Shown here in pieces: positions 1-11,035 of a DNA stretch of 64,000 nucleotides (position 1 is its first letter; every line of letters starts with the position of its first letter). A program made the translations under genes and the position numbers. Source of the stretch: Aquilaria yunnanensis (taxonomy: Eukaryota; Streptophyta; Magnoliopsida; Malvales; Thymelaeaceae). The stretch covers positions 4,340,001 to 4,404,000 of the forward strand of contig CM077596.1 of the NCBI GenBank assembly GCA_039654915.1, in the 5' to 3' direction. The notes under the pieces were generated by a model. The model was not told the origin of the DNA and made no database searches. It was given only the letters and a program-made list of their open reading frames with translations.

Positions 1-111
1 TGGTGACTGATGTATGTTGAATAACTTAGTCTCATCAATCTCACATGCATCTACTTCATCAATATCATTCATCTTTGTGATCTTTTCCGAGATGATTCCA
101 TGACCTACAAC
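1..111 (-). CDS. Edge exon of an unrecognised gene (partial)
   Basis: On the minus strand a splice-acceptor-like stretch (pyrimidine-rich, ending TTTTCAG, just above 111) is followed by 37 open codons that run off the left edge. They encode an acidic stretch beginning VVGHGIISEK and containing NDIDEVDACEIDE. The exon-like reading is open in one frame only and has a sensible acceptor, so I read it as an internal exon of a gene lying to the left. A further minus-strand open stretch at 484-741 could be an upstream exon of the same gene, but I could not prove a splice donor. I do not recognise the protein. Confidence 0.35.
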
Positions 112-1500
112 CTGAAAACAATTAACCTGAGATCTGGTAAATATTATTAAATATCTAAAAATGTAAGAATAACTAATATGTTTAAGAAATATCCCTTCTC
201 AGATTCACAAAAGTAGGTTTATCTTTTAGCCTTCATTTCTAGATCTATAAGCTACAACCATGAAAGGCATAAGAATCATATATAACCCATCTATTAAAGT
301 ATGAAGAAAGGTAAGATGATATTGGTTAGATACCTTAATCATAAGATCAATATTTTCTCTTTCAAAATTTTGATCTCTGTCTCTTGGGGGTTCATGTGCT
401 CGTGTAATATTTTATTACTCGTTCTTTCTACCGCCAACTCATTCTTAGCATGTGCATGTGCACTGAAATTGAAATCTGTTGTTTTAACTGAATAAAACAA
501 CTTCAATCCTTTGATTACTTTGGTTGCCGAATTTTGTTTGCTCTTTGATCAACAATGCAGAAGGCTCACTGTGGAAGCTTTGTTTCATGTGCTTCTTATT
601 TTGATCATCGAGTTCAATTTTAATCATTGTAATGAATATAGAAAATCCAACATGTGCAGTGCTGAAAATTGGATTTAGCAACTTGAAGTGGCTTAGAATT
701 CGTTTGGGCAAACAACTGAAGCAGACATAAATGACGTCCATGATGTAAACTGCTGAAAACAGGAGACGGGGTAAATGAGTATGGGGTGTATTGTTCTTAT
801 GGCTTTATATAGAATTAGAAAACTTTTCACAAATTAGCTTGTATGGAATATTCCCCTTAATTTATGTTTAAATTGAAATGTGAATTTTGGAGTGTAACTT
901 TCAGTTACATCGCCCTATTATAATGGCATATTTTCAAATTGATCAGCCATCATGTGAAGAATTTAAATATGGCAGGATTTTAAATTGTCTGCCATTATCA
1001 ACGCTTTCTCTAATTAAAATGGGAATATTTAAGTTCAATTCGTCAGTTATTGACCAAGTCATTACTGTGACAAATAAGTTGGAGGGTATTTGTGGAATAC
1101 CATATTTTTGGCCATAAAATGAGAACAATGAAGAAAAAACATGTCCGGTGTCCTTTTCTAAGCGACTCTATTAAGAAAAAGACCAAATGGACCGCTAAAA
1201 GTGTCCTGCTATATATATATATATAATTAGATGAAGCAAATCTTTATTTCATATTTGAGTTATCTTAAAGCGAATCAATAAACCTCATAATGCATATTAG
1301 GCAACAAAAAGGATCCAAAATCGAAATCTAGCTGAGCAAGCATAAATTAGAATTGATCGATTATCTAATTAGACTGATCCTTATTGTAACGTTACCATCA
1401 ATCATGGACTTAAGTGATGCATATTGATAGTTTAGTATTTAGTGATAATAAGCAAAGTTCAGTGAGATAAAAGAGCAGTATAAACAGAATCGTATTATAT
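112..1500. other. AT-rich non-coding DNA
   Basis: No convincing gene is visible beyond the possible upstream exon at 484-741 (minus). A short (TA)n run lies near 1204-1226. The remaining small open frames start at non-ATG codons and show no recognisable domain. Confidence 0.5.
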
Positions 1501-1690
1501 TCTAATTTATGCTAATGAAATTCGGTCCTATTTGCTAAGGTGTTGCCTACAAAAAAATTGTAAATAATACTAAAAGTATACAAAAAAGTCTATTAAAGTC
1601 ATATTTCCTTTTGAAATATAATCTACCCACTTAAATTATTAACATAAAAAAAATTAGTGGTAGATTGGTTTGCTAGCCCGACACTACGTA
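1501..1690 (+). repeat. Degenerate direct repeat, copy 1
   Basis: The order of blocks 'GTAATGAAATCCGGTCCT-like', 'CCTTTTGAAATATAATCTA', 'AATTAACATAAA' and 'TGGTAGA..GTTTGC' occurs here and again at about 3405-3575, in the same orientation with substitutions and small gaps. The two copies lie either side of the hAT element, so the likely history is an older duplication into which the hAT element later inserted. Confidence 0.55.
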
Positions 1691-1822
1691 AAATATGCTA
1701 CGACAACCTAATTCATATTGTACCATGATAAAAATCTCAGAGTTTGGGGCCATAATTAGTGTGTAATTAAGCTAATCTTTGATGCCACCATGTCACACTT
1801 AAATATTCAGTTAGAATAAGAT

Positions 1823-1830
1823 ATGGGAAT
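1823..1830. repeat. Left 8-bp target-site duplication of hAT element
   Basis: ATGGGAAT here corresponds to ATGGCAAC at 3330-3337. Six of eight positions match, which is the duplication length expected of hAT elements. Confidence 0.55.
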
Positions 1831-3329
1831 TAGGGCTGGCAAAATCGGACCCAACTCGATGACCTAGCCCAACCCACCCGAACCCAAACCCGACCTGACC
1901 TGATTTGAGTAAAAAAGTCAACGATCTGAACCCGACTGTGCTCAACCTGACCTGAACCCAAACCCGATTAAAGGGAAACCCGAGAAAATCCAAACCCAAA
2001 TAACCCAAACCCGAAATGACCCGAGCCTGAATTGACCCGAACCCGAAATGACCCAAACCCGAGATTGACCTGACCTGAACCCGACATGACCTGATAACTA
2101 AACCCGACAAGACTCGATTTTAACCCTCACCCTAAACCTTAATTTTCTTTTTTCATTATTTTCCATATTAAGTCAGTTCTAAATATGGAGATTTCAATGT
2201 TTAGTAACTTCCATTTCTTGAGACTTTCATATTTGTTATGTCTTATATTTAGGAATGGTGACTTCCGTTATTAGTAACATTCATTTTTTGGTACTTCCAT
2301 ATTTAGTAAGTCTCATTTTTTGAGATGAGACTTTCATATTTAGTAGTTTCATTTCATTTTCTAAGATATTCATATTTAATAATTTTCATATTTTAAGAAA
2401 GGATTTCCATATTTAGTAACTTCTATTTTTTTGGACTTCTATATATTGCAAGTATCTTATTTGCGGAAAAAACATCCATATTTAGTGAATCTCATATTTG
2501 AATTTTTCCAACATAAGTAATTTTTATATTTAGTAAGTTTAATGATCTTAATAGGCAATTATTAAAATTACAATATTCATCCATAAACTTTCAAGTATAA
2601 TGCAATAACGTACCTAAATTTTAAAAAATTTTATTTTAGTCACCCATAATAATTACAATATGGATCCTAAAATTTTTGAAATCTTTGCACTTTCACTTGA
2701 AATTTTTCAAATTTTACAATTTAGTCACTAATAATTAACTTGATTTGCATTTCGTTGTAATTTCAAAGAAAATTATCATTATGTATGTCTAAGATATAGT
2801 TAGGTGAAGATCTGAATAATCTATACAATGATAGTTAAAGCTTATGGGTTTAGAAAATAAAATAAAATATTACTAACAATATTAAATTACTTAAATATGT
2901 AATAAACTATAATGAAGAAGATTTTTATGAATATTTTAATTAAATATACTAAAAAATAAAATTTTAATTTAAATTAAATCACACAAAAAATTGAATTATT
3001 TGATTTAAATTTTTTAAAAATTGAATCGATTCAATCGTTTTGACTTCACATCAGTAACCCACGTGAACACAAAAGTTGATCTGAATTTGACCTGAAAACT
3101 GACATGAAGTTACCTGAGACTAAAATTAACCTGACTTGAAGTGAACCCAAGCCTAAATAAACCTGGCCCAATCCAACCCGAACCCGAAATCAACTCAACC
3201 TGAAATCAACCCGAACCCAAATGGCTTGACCTGAACCCGACCTCGATCCGAATTCATGCTAACTCGACTAGACCGGAACCTTAATGACCTGACACAAACC
3301 TTATCCGACTCACCCAATTGCCATCCCTA
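1831..3329. mobile_element. Non-autonomous hAT transposon, about 1.5 kb
   Basis: The ends are inverted: the left begins TAGGGCTGGCAA and the right, read on the minus strand, begins TAGGGATGGCAA. This is the TAGGGNTGGCAA terminus common in plant hAT elements, and an imperfect 8-bp target duplication flanks it. Both sub-terminal regions (about 1845-2115 and 3040-3320) are packed with degenerate AACCCGA/ACCTGA-type hexamer-like repeats in inverted register, which are typical transposase-binding sub-terminal arrays. The middle is AT-rich with repeated 'CATATTTAGTAA' words and has no transposase frame. The 99-codon open frame over the left array is a by-product of the repeats. Confidence 0.7.
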
Positions 3330-3337
3330 ATGGCAAC
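3330..3337. repeat. Right 8-bp target-site duplication of hAT element
   Basis: ATGGCAAC, partner of ATGGGAAT at 1823-1830. Confidence 0.55.
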
Positions 3338-3404
3338 AACCAATCTTGGATTTTGGCCCCATAATACCTAATTAAGGTAATTCCATTGATCACACGTATT
3401 GCCT

Positions 3405-3575
3405 AGCATACTAATTTATTGTAATGAAATCCGGTCCTAAGGGATTAAATCATTAGGCATGGGAAACTAAATAAAAAATATCAAACAATTCCTTTTGAAA
3501 TATAATCTATCCAATTAAACAATTAACATAAATAAATTTATGGTAGAGATGTTTGCCAACTTGATACTAAATAAA
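3405..3575 (+). repeat. Degenerate direct repeat, copy 2
   Basis: Second copy of the block described at 1501-1690. The same words appear in the same order, about 75-80 percent alike by eye. Confidence 0.5.
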
Positions 3576-3626
3576 TAGATGTGAACTCCAACCGTAGCTA
3601 CATGCATTCAAAATATACTAATAGTA

Positions 3627-4105
3627 ATGGATGCAAGCCCTAACCATGATGTGCTCAACTCAGAACAAAAAACACAAACTCAGGAACGAGAAGCAGCAAA
3701 TTCGATTGTGGCAATAGAAGAAAAAATGGAAGAAGTAATCATGCATCCAAATCTATAGGGTCCAGTTGTCTTCAAGGGGAAAGAAGTTGAAGTAATCAAC
3801 ATCTCCTCGTATGTTTCCAGCCATGTCACTTTGCATTCTAACATATTTATTTACGAAATTATCGTTCTAATTCAAAATTTAAAAATGTAGGGGGGAATCA
3901 GATGATGAGGCTAAAGTAGATTGGTTACAAGTTGGCAAGTGTGGAGGTAGTATTAACCATTGTTCAGAGATAGGGTTATTGAGCTTTATACAATAGTCGA
4001 TGAAGTTGGACCGATGCATCCAGAATATAGCCTACTGCTAGACAAACTAGATGACATGGACGCAAAAGTTAGGGGGTTAGCTTTCTTGCATTAGGGTCTT
4101 TGTTT
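3627..4105 (+). CDS. Possible small multi-exon gene or relic, unrecognised
   Basis: An ATG at 3627 opens 43 codons (beginning MDASPNHDVLNSEQKTQTQE, hydrophilic and Glu-rich) that stop at 3758. The same strand continues with coding-looking stretches: one begins after an AG near 3891, and one begins after TTGTTCAG near 3966 and reads RDRVIELYTIVDEVGP and then LLDKLDDMDAKVRGLAFLH before a stop at about 4095. The exon joins are my guess. The stop at 3758 means either an intron before it or a broken gene. No domain is recognised. Confidence 0.22.
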
Positions 4106-5733
4106 TCTTTCTTTTAATAAGGTCCAAGTGAATGCGAACTGTGGGCTAATAATCCTATTTTAGTATTTGTCATATTTTACTCTTTAATTGAGTCCAATAG
4201 AACAATGTTTTGATTCTGCATCCAATATTTGTTCTCCATAGTACACAAGAAACTGGTCAACGAGTAGGTTCCTTACATCTATCGAGCTCAAAACATTAAT
4301 TTTCATTTATAGATGTGCTACTTTATTATCAGTTACATAAATCTAAAATAAACAATCAATTACACAATTAACTAATTTGCCCTATATAATGTGTAGCATA
4401 GTAATCCAATTATCATATCCACCATAAACCATTTTATAGACAACAATTGGTTTATTTTATTACTAATATTATTGGCAAATAATATTTTTTATTATAAATA
4501 TTTCTGACTGTTAATATTTCTGATTATAAATATTTTTTTATACAAAAATGGTTTAATTTTACTCTTATTGGTAATTAATATTTTATTACTAATATTACCA
4601 ATTATAAATAATATAGATTATTTAATCGCATCGAGATCCACAAACAACTAAATCGGTCCTATTATTCAATTATAAATAATCCCATTTCATTAATGTGAAT
4701 TCTGATTCCAGTATTGCAAACACAATGAGATCTGAAGATAACTAAATCGGGCTTTTATTTTGGCAATAACAACCGGCTTTTATAAATCAATAAGTCATGA
4801 ATAGAAAAATGGAATATTTCAAAATTTATGGAAAATGGGAAAAAAAAAATGATAGTCATCAAAGGTGCATAACTTATAATTTCAGAAAGTCAGAATTCTT
4901 ACTAAGTGGAGTTAAAATTGGGAAACTATATAATTAGGGCATCAAGATCCTATTTCATTATGGAATCCTTCTCATACCCAAACTATGCCACCCCTCTATA
5001 TATATATCTATATATATAATACACACACACTCTCTCTCTACATTAACTTTAAACATGCTTCGCCTTCGGCATTCCATAGGTTTATGTTTAACAATTCTAT
5101 TCCAACTAAATCTTCAGCCTGTGATCTTTATCATTACAAAACTGATATTCTCAATTTGTCTTTTTTCAACTAATTCGTCAAGTGCAATCTACGTGCAAGT
5201 CATCTCATACAATAATATACAATGATTTTTATATTTTGTTTATGATCCTAATCATGTTCTTGGACTATAACTATTTGCAGATTATTGCAAAGCAAAAAAC
5301 AAGCTAGGGTTTTAAAAATCACCGGGTTGGCACATTCACTCTTCTACTTAAAGTTCTTAAGATACCCGAGTCTTGATAGGATTAATTCTAAACTTTTATA
5401 AAAGTAAGATTTTACTCATGATCATTAATATTCTATACATGATAATTTGCATAATGACCAGTAATATTCTTAACTTTGGCTATCCTACATATGTCCTGTC
5501 TCAAATCTTGGCATGTTAGTGTGGTTAGTTCTCTGTATAGAGCCAATAGTGATAATAAAACAACAATAAAGCAAAGTAAATCAATAGTCAACATGTGGTA
5601 GGTTGCATGTGCTATCTTCAATCTAGTATAAAGCTCAATCCAAAATAAACATAGGACTAACCATTAACTAAATATTGTGTACTCAACTTCATTTGTGACA
5701 AATTCTTAACAAAAAAACATTGTATGCATGTAG
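4106..5733. other. AT-rich non-coding DNA
   Basis: I see no supported gene. A compound microsatellite of (TA)n, (CA)n and (CT)n units lies at about 4996-5042. The small open frames nearby are low-complexity products. Confidence 0.5.
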
Positions 5734-6177
5734 AACTTGGAGAGAATAAGATTATCTTTCATTAGCATCATACTTATAAGAACAAAACCTCTTGGATTCC
5801 CCAACTCTGTCAACAATACTGAAAGAAATGCCCAAAGTTTATACATTGGATGTGTGGAAATTCAACGAACCAAAAGATATCGAATAAAAGTCTTTAGGGA
5901 AAAACCATGTAAAACAATCAAAGAAGCAAATGAGGCATCTATGAAATCTTTAACTAAACTACAAGAGGTTTACCGCATTGAAATCATTGATGCAACATAC
6001 ATGCGGATGGATGAATATGAGAAGAGAATGAAGGAAGAGGTGAAAAAAGAATTGGGTATTGGATTTGACTTGGATAGACTACAGACTGAGAACAAGCAAT
6101 TAAAGCAGAAGATTAAAAAGTTGAAAGAGGGGTCAAAAAGTTTCAGGCAGGTTTTGAGAAAGCATAATTCTTATTAG
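5734..6177 (+). CDS. Terminal exon of an unrecognised protein with a C-terminal coiled coil
   Basis: About 147 codons are open from a plausible splice acceptor (TGCATGTAG, ending at 5733) to a TAG at 6175-6177. There is no in-frame ATG near the start, so this looks like a 3' exon rather than a whole gene. The middle is basic (around QRTKRYRIKVFREKPCK). The last 60 residues are charged, with heptad-like leucines around DRLQTENKQLKQKIKKLKEG, which suggests a coiled coil. The reading frame is clean and the codon use is unlike the surrounding AT-rich DNA. I do not recognise a family. The young retrotransposon starts only about 185 bp downstream. Confidence 0.4.
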   Translation, partial: NLERIRLSFISIILIRTKPLGFPNSVNNTERNAQSLYIGCVEIQRTKRYRIKVFREKPCKTIKEANEASMKSLTKLQEVYRIEIIDATYMRMDEYEKRMKEEVKKELGIGFDLDRLQTENKQLKQKIKKLKEGSKSFRQVLRKHNSY

Positions 6178-6356
6178 TTCTCAATGTATTAGTAATATTA
6201 GTTAATTTTAGATTAAAGATTCGATAAACAGGGTCAATTAAGAAATTTTTTTAATACTATTAGTACTAGTAGGAGTATTATTCAATATACATGCACAACT
6301 GATTCCAGTATTATTAAAATACATGAGTAGCATGAAATAGTCCAGCTTCCCATGTT

Positions 6357-6361
6357 GTTAT
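6357..6361. repeat. Left target-site duplication GTTAT of the Ogre-type element
   Basis: Perfect match to GTTAT at 23610-23614, directly abutting the LTR outer ends. Confidence 0.9.
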
Positions 6362-6632
6362 TGTGGCAACGTCGGGTTTTCGGGAGTCGCCACCAATCAG
6401 TTTACCTAGGTCGATTGGTCACCTTAAATATTGGTCTGCGAGAGTTCGGGGGTTCGGGAGTACGGTTACGTTAAAACAACTTTGTTAAAACGCCCAAAAA
6501 TTGGCACCTTAGTTGATTTTAATTTTGTTTCGCTTTGCTTTTAAATAAATTTCAGTTAATTTTCAATCTAGAATTTTTAACTGAATTAATCGAAATGTGG
6601 ATTTTTAAGTTAATTTGTATAAAATTTTATAC

Positions 6633-6720
6633 TTCCGAACCATGGACTCTGCCGAGTCATTTGGACACGGAAGATTTTGATTCCGAACCATGGACTCTGC
6701 CGAGTCATTTGGACACGGAA
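6633..6720. repeat. LTR hairpin motif, copies 1 and 2
   Basis: Two 40-bp copies (6633-6672 and 6681-6720) begin TTCCG and end CGGAA. Each has an inner stem GACTC/GAGTC around the loop TGCC. The 5' LTR counterparts are at 20970-21009 and 21018-21057. Copies 3 and 4 keep the pairing with different bases. Confidence 0.7.
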
Positions 6721-6812
6721 TTTGGTGAAATTTTAAACAATTTTATCCATATTGTAAAAATATGGATTTTTTATCTTTTTATTTAATTTATTTATTTTAA
6801 AAAGTTTGATAT

Positions 6813-6854
6813 TTTCCAAACCGTAGATCCTGCCGGATCATCCGGATATGGAAA
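6813..6854. repeat. LTR hairpin motif, copy 3
   Basis: Outer arms are TTTCCA/TGGAAA and inner arms GATCC/GGATC, with loop TGCC. Relative to copies 1 and 2 both sides of several pairs have changed together. The 5' LTR counterpart is at about 21150-21191. Confidence 0.65.
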
Positions 6855-7559
6855 TTAAATTTAATTTATCGTAATTATTTAATTCTTATTATTAAATTAA
6901 TTATTAGTTTAATTAATAAATTTATAAGTCTTTTTATTTATGAAATTTTATATTTGTTAATGGTCTTTAATATTAACTAAATATATTTTTTATTTTTTTT
7001 ATATTTTATTATTCTTTTCTTTCTTTCTTTTTTTATATTTTTATTCTTTCTTATTTTCTTTTACTTTACTTTTCTTTCTTTTCTTTTTTTTATTCTTTTA
7101 GTTTTGTTTTGAAAGATTCTTTGTTTAATGAAAGATATTTATTATTTAAATAATTACTCAATTTATAAAAGAATCAAAAAATAATTTTTAAATATTTAAT
7201 ATCAAAAATCTGTAAAGAAATTAAAGAGTTGACATTTATTTTATGTTTATTCTATTTATTTGATAAAATAATAATCAAAAAGTAATTATTTAATCAAGAT
7301 TTTATTTAAAAAAAATCTAATGATTTATATGTGTATTAAAAATAAAATAAAAAGTCTTGATATTTATATAATTTATTCTGAATAAAAGATTAACCAAAAG
7401 TAATTATTTAATTAATATTTTTATTTATTTAATAAAGAAAACCAAAAATTTATATGTATATTTTAAACATAAAAGAAAAGTTTTGATTTTTCATATGCTT
7501 CTTTTATTAAAGAAAGATTTTGTTTTAATTTTTATTATTTTTATTAAAAAAATTTTATT

Positions 7560-7600
7560 CTCCAAACCATTGGATCCTGGCGGATCATTTGGACATGGAG
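7560..7600. repeat. LTR hairpin motif, copy 4
   Basis: Outer arms are CTCCA/TGGAG and inner arms GATCC/GGATC, with loop TGGC. The 5' LTR counterpart is at about 21897-21937. Confidence 0.65.
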
Positions 7601-8760
7601 TTTAATTTTTATTAAATTTTAAATTTTAATTATTTAATTAATTATCAATCTTAATCATAATTTTATTGGATTTTTATTATTATTTTTATTAAATTTTAAT
7701 TATTGCTACTTTTAAAGATATATTTAAAAAGAAATGATTTTTATTTTTTTTTTATTTTTGTTTTGTGATTATTTACTTATGTTTATTTAATTTTAATAAA
7801 AGGAATAAAAAATTAATTAATTATTTTTTTATTGTTTTTTAAAGAAATAATAAAAGATAATTAGCTTTTTTTTTAAAAAATATTATGTTAGTCTTAAAGA
7901 ATAAAATTAATTATTCACATAAAAGGATTTTATTTTAATTAGTTATCATTTACTTATTTATATTATTTTTTTTTCATGATTAATTTCTTTTTTTTTAAAT
8001 AAAATAAAATTTTTGCATAAAGTAAATAAAGGAAAATGAATAAAGTGGAGGTTTTCTTTTTGTTTTGGTTTAGACATCCATTTAAAAAAAAAGTAAAAGA
8101 TGCATAAATTAAATAATAAACAAATAAAGAGAAAACACATAAAGAAATATTAAAAAACAATGATAAAAATGGGGCTTTTTGGCCATCCATTAAAAGAATA
8201 AAAAAATAGGAGGTATAACCTTCCATGAATTGTAATAATTAGCAAAAGTTAGTAACAATAAAAATAAAAGTTAGTAAGTTAGTAAGTTAGTAAGTTAATA
8301 ACAATAAAAAAAGTTAGCAAAGTTAGTTAAATTAATTGTTAACAACAATAACAACAACAATAATAAAAGTTAGTGAAGTAAGTTAATAATAATAACAACA
8401 ATAATAAAAGGTTAGTAATAATAACAACAACAAATAAACAAGTAAATATAAAAGAGTTAGTAATTAATTCTGCAAGAACAAAATAAAAGGTTAGTGACCA
8501 AAGTGAAAGAAAATTAAAAAGATGAAGGATTAAATGAGAGTTGTACCCTTAAAAACTGAATTTGAAATTCTGGAAACGTGAAGAACAGAACGCACGCGCG
8601 CGGGGGGAGAGAAAAAAAAAAGGGTCAGAGAAGGTTTAGGTTTTCTGGAGAGGAAGAGAAGAGGGCCAGGGACCTAGGCTATAATTTTTTCTTTTTCCAA
8701 AACGGAGCTCTAAGCTTCATTTCTATTTTTTTTATGTGTTCAGCACAAAATTTGGGGGGC

Positions 8761-8770
8761 TATTTATAGA
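8761..8770 (-). promoter_or_regulatory. Putative TATA box of LTR (3' LTR copy)
   Basis: The minus strand reads TCTATAAATA about 500 nt inside the element-sense start of the LTR, as expected for the U3 promoter. The 5' LTR equivalent lies at about 23096-23105. Confidence 0.5.
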
Positions 8771-9273
8771 GGAAGTTTAGCTGAACTGTTGATGGATAAA
8801 TTAATAAAAAATTTCAAACTTATCTCTTAAATTGGTAAAATGACAATTTTAGTCCTTTACGTCTCTCAGCCTCAGGATAAGTTCCTGAAGCTTCTGATTT
8901 TGACAATTTTGTCGTTTTCTGTCAATTTGAGCCAAAAACGTCGGCAGGCTCAAAATTTTATGTGACAAACTACCAAATGCTCCTGGAACTTTTAGAATTT
9001 GTCAATTTTTTCCGAAACTTCTCAATTTTGTCATTTTTACCTCAAACTTTTAATTTTTTGTCATTTTTTCATGAAATTTTATTTTATTTCAAACATACAC
9101 ATATTCACACATATATCATTTTAAATCAAATTTTCACAAAACAAAAATATATTTTAAACTAATTAAATTTTTTTTTAATAATAATAGTAATATATTTTTT
9201 TTTTTAAATTAATTTTTTTTAATAAAATTTTTTTCAAAATTTTAAAACACCCGGACGAAATTGGGTGTCAACA

Positions 9274-9286
9274 GCTGCCCCCCTTT
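9274..9286 (-). promoter_or_regulatory. Polypurine tract (plus-strand primer)
   Basis: The minus strand reads AAAGGGGGGCAGC directly against TGTTGACACC at the start of the 3' LTR. Its position and G-richness are those of an LTR-retrotransposon PPT, and it fixes the element's orientation as minus. Confidence 0.85.
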
Positions 9287-9374
9287 GCATGCTTCATGGG
9301 ACATGATGTATGCAAAGTCATTACCAAATTTCGTCCGGCTTAGGTAGGCATTGAGAATGTTCTCGCCGCCCAAA

Positions 9375-9640
9375 CAGTAAGGTTTAAGGAAAGGTCCTTA
9401 AAACCTCTAACGATAGGAAACCTCCTATTGTTGTAAGATGGACTGATTGATTGATTATTTGTTTGAGGTTAAGGAAAGGTCCTTAGAACCTCTAACGATA
9501 GGAAAGCTCCTATCGTTGTAAGATGGACTGATGGATTGATTGTTTGTTTTAGGTTAAGGAAATGTCCTTAGAACCTCTAACGATAGGAAAGCTCCTATCG
9601 TTGTAAGATGGACTGATTGATTGATTATTTGTTTTCGAGG
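9375..9640. repeat. Tandem repeat of about 85 bp, three copies, with palindromes
   Basis: Each unit holds the hairpin CGATAGGA-AAGC-TCCTATCG (first copy CGATAGGA..TCCTATTG) and a second fold-back AAGGA/TCCTT flanked by GGTT/AACC. The array adjoins the PPT side of the element. Confidence 0.75.
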
Positions 9641-11035
9641 CAAAGGTTCCATCCTTAAAACCTCGGATTGATTGATTGATCTCGAGGCAAAGGTTCCATC
9701 CTTAAAACCTCGGATTGATTGATTGATCTCGAGGCAAAGGTTCCATCCTTAAAACCCCGGATTGATTGATTGATCTCGAGGCAAAGGTTCTATCCTTAAA
9801 ACCTCGGATTGATTGATTGATCTCGAGGCAAAGGTTCCATCCTTAAAACCCCGGATTGATTGATTGATCTCGAGGCAAAGGTTCTATCCTTAAAACCTCG
9901 GATTGATTGATTGATCTCGAGGCAAAGGTTCTATCCTTAAAACCTCGGATTGATTGATTGATCTCGAGGCAAAGGTTCCATCCTTAAAACCTCGAATTGA
10001 TTGATTGATGTCGAGGCAAAGGTTCCATCCTTAAAACCTCGGATTGATAATTGATCTCGAGGCAAAGGTTCCATCCTTAAAACCCCGGATTGATTGATTG
10101 ATCTCAAGGCAAAGGTTCTATCCTTAAAACCTCGGATTGATTGATTGATCTCGAGGCAAAGGTTCTATCCTTAAAACCTCGGATTGATTGATTGATCTCG
10201 AGGCAAAGGTTCCATCCTTAAAACCCCGGATTGATTGATTGATGTCGAGGTAAAGGTTCCATCCTTAAAACCTCGAATTGATTGATTGATGTCGAGGTAA
10301 AGGTTCCATCCTTAAAGCCTCGAATTGATTGATTGTTTTCGAGGCAAAGGTTTCATCCTTAAAACCCCGATGATGAAAATTGATTGTTTTCGAGGCAAAG
10401 GTTCCATCCTTAAAACCCCGAATTGATGAAAATTGATTGTTTTCGAGGCAAAGGTTCCATCCTTAAAACCCCGATGATGAAAATTGATTCTTTTCAAGGC
10501 AAAGGTTCCATCCTTAAAACCCTGATGATGAAAATTGATTATTTTCGAGGCAAAGGTTCCATCCTTACAACCCCGATGAAAATTGATTGTTTTCGAGGCA
10601 AAGGTTCCATCCTTAAAACCCTGATGATGAAAATTGATTATTTTCGAGGCAAAGGTTCCATCCTTAAAACCTCGGATTGATTGATTGATGTCGAGGTAAA
10701 GGTTCCATCCTTAAAACCTCGATGATGAAAATTGATTATTTTCGAGGCAAAGGTTCCATCCTTAAAACCCCGATGATGAAAATTGATTGTTTTCGAGGCA
10801 AAGGTTCCATCCTTAAAACCCCGATGATGAAAATTGATTGTTTTCGAGGCAAAGGTTCCATCCTTAAAACCTCGGATTGATTGATTGATGTCGAGGTAAA
10901 GGTTCTATCCTTAAAACCTCGATGATGAAAATTGATTATTTTCGAGGCAAAGGTTCCATCCTTAAAACCTCGGATTGATTGATTGATGTCGAGGTAAAGG
11001 TTCCATCCTTAAAACCTCGATGATGAAAATTGATT
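9641..11035. repeat. Tandem array of about 47-bp hairpin units, about 29 copies
   Basis: Units carry the core CGAGGCAAAGGTTCCATCC followed by TTAAAACCTCG, joined by GATTGATTGAT or by GATGAAAATTGATT(G/A)TTTT linkers, so unit length is about 47-50 bp. Within each core CGAGG can pair with CCTCG and AAGG with CCTT. The array lies downstream of LOG in element sense, in the position of a 3' untranslated region before the PPT. The open frames across it are repeat by-products. Confidence 0.85.

Larger units (their letters stand above)
6362..9273 (-). repeat. 3' LTR of the Ogre-type element
   Basis: 2912 bp, very AT-rich. It matches 20699-23609 except for G/T at 8656, T/G at 8805, T/G at 9059 and one extra T in a T-run near 8730. 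It holds four copies of a hairpin motif, GTTAGTAA/AACAAT simple repeats (about 8235-8480) and a TATA box. It shares terminal sequences with the solo LTR at 59751-61661. Confidence 0.93.

Noticed and set aside
1811..2110. 99-codon minus frame rich in Gly-Phe-Gly repeats
   Set aside because: It is a translation of the hAT sub-terminal hexamer-like array.
7958..8226. Hydrophobic minus-strand frames repeated at 22295-22563
   Set aside because: They are AT-rich LTR sequence present in both LTRs, phenylalanine- and isoleucine-rich because of T-runs, with no coding signature.
10423..10680. 85-codon plus-strand and 61-codon minus-strand open frames in the hairpin array
   Set aside because: They translate the same 47-50 bp unit over and over (GKGSILKT repeats). 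A stop-free repeat gives such frames by default.
9641..11035. CRISPR-like regularly spaced repeats
   Set aside because: Units are contiguous and the 'linkers' are themselves repeated. The DNA is plant nuclear and inside an LTR retrotransposon, so this is a satellite-like tandem array.
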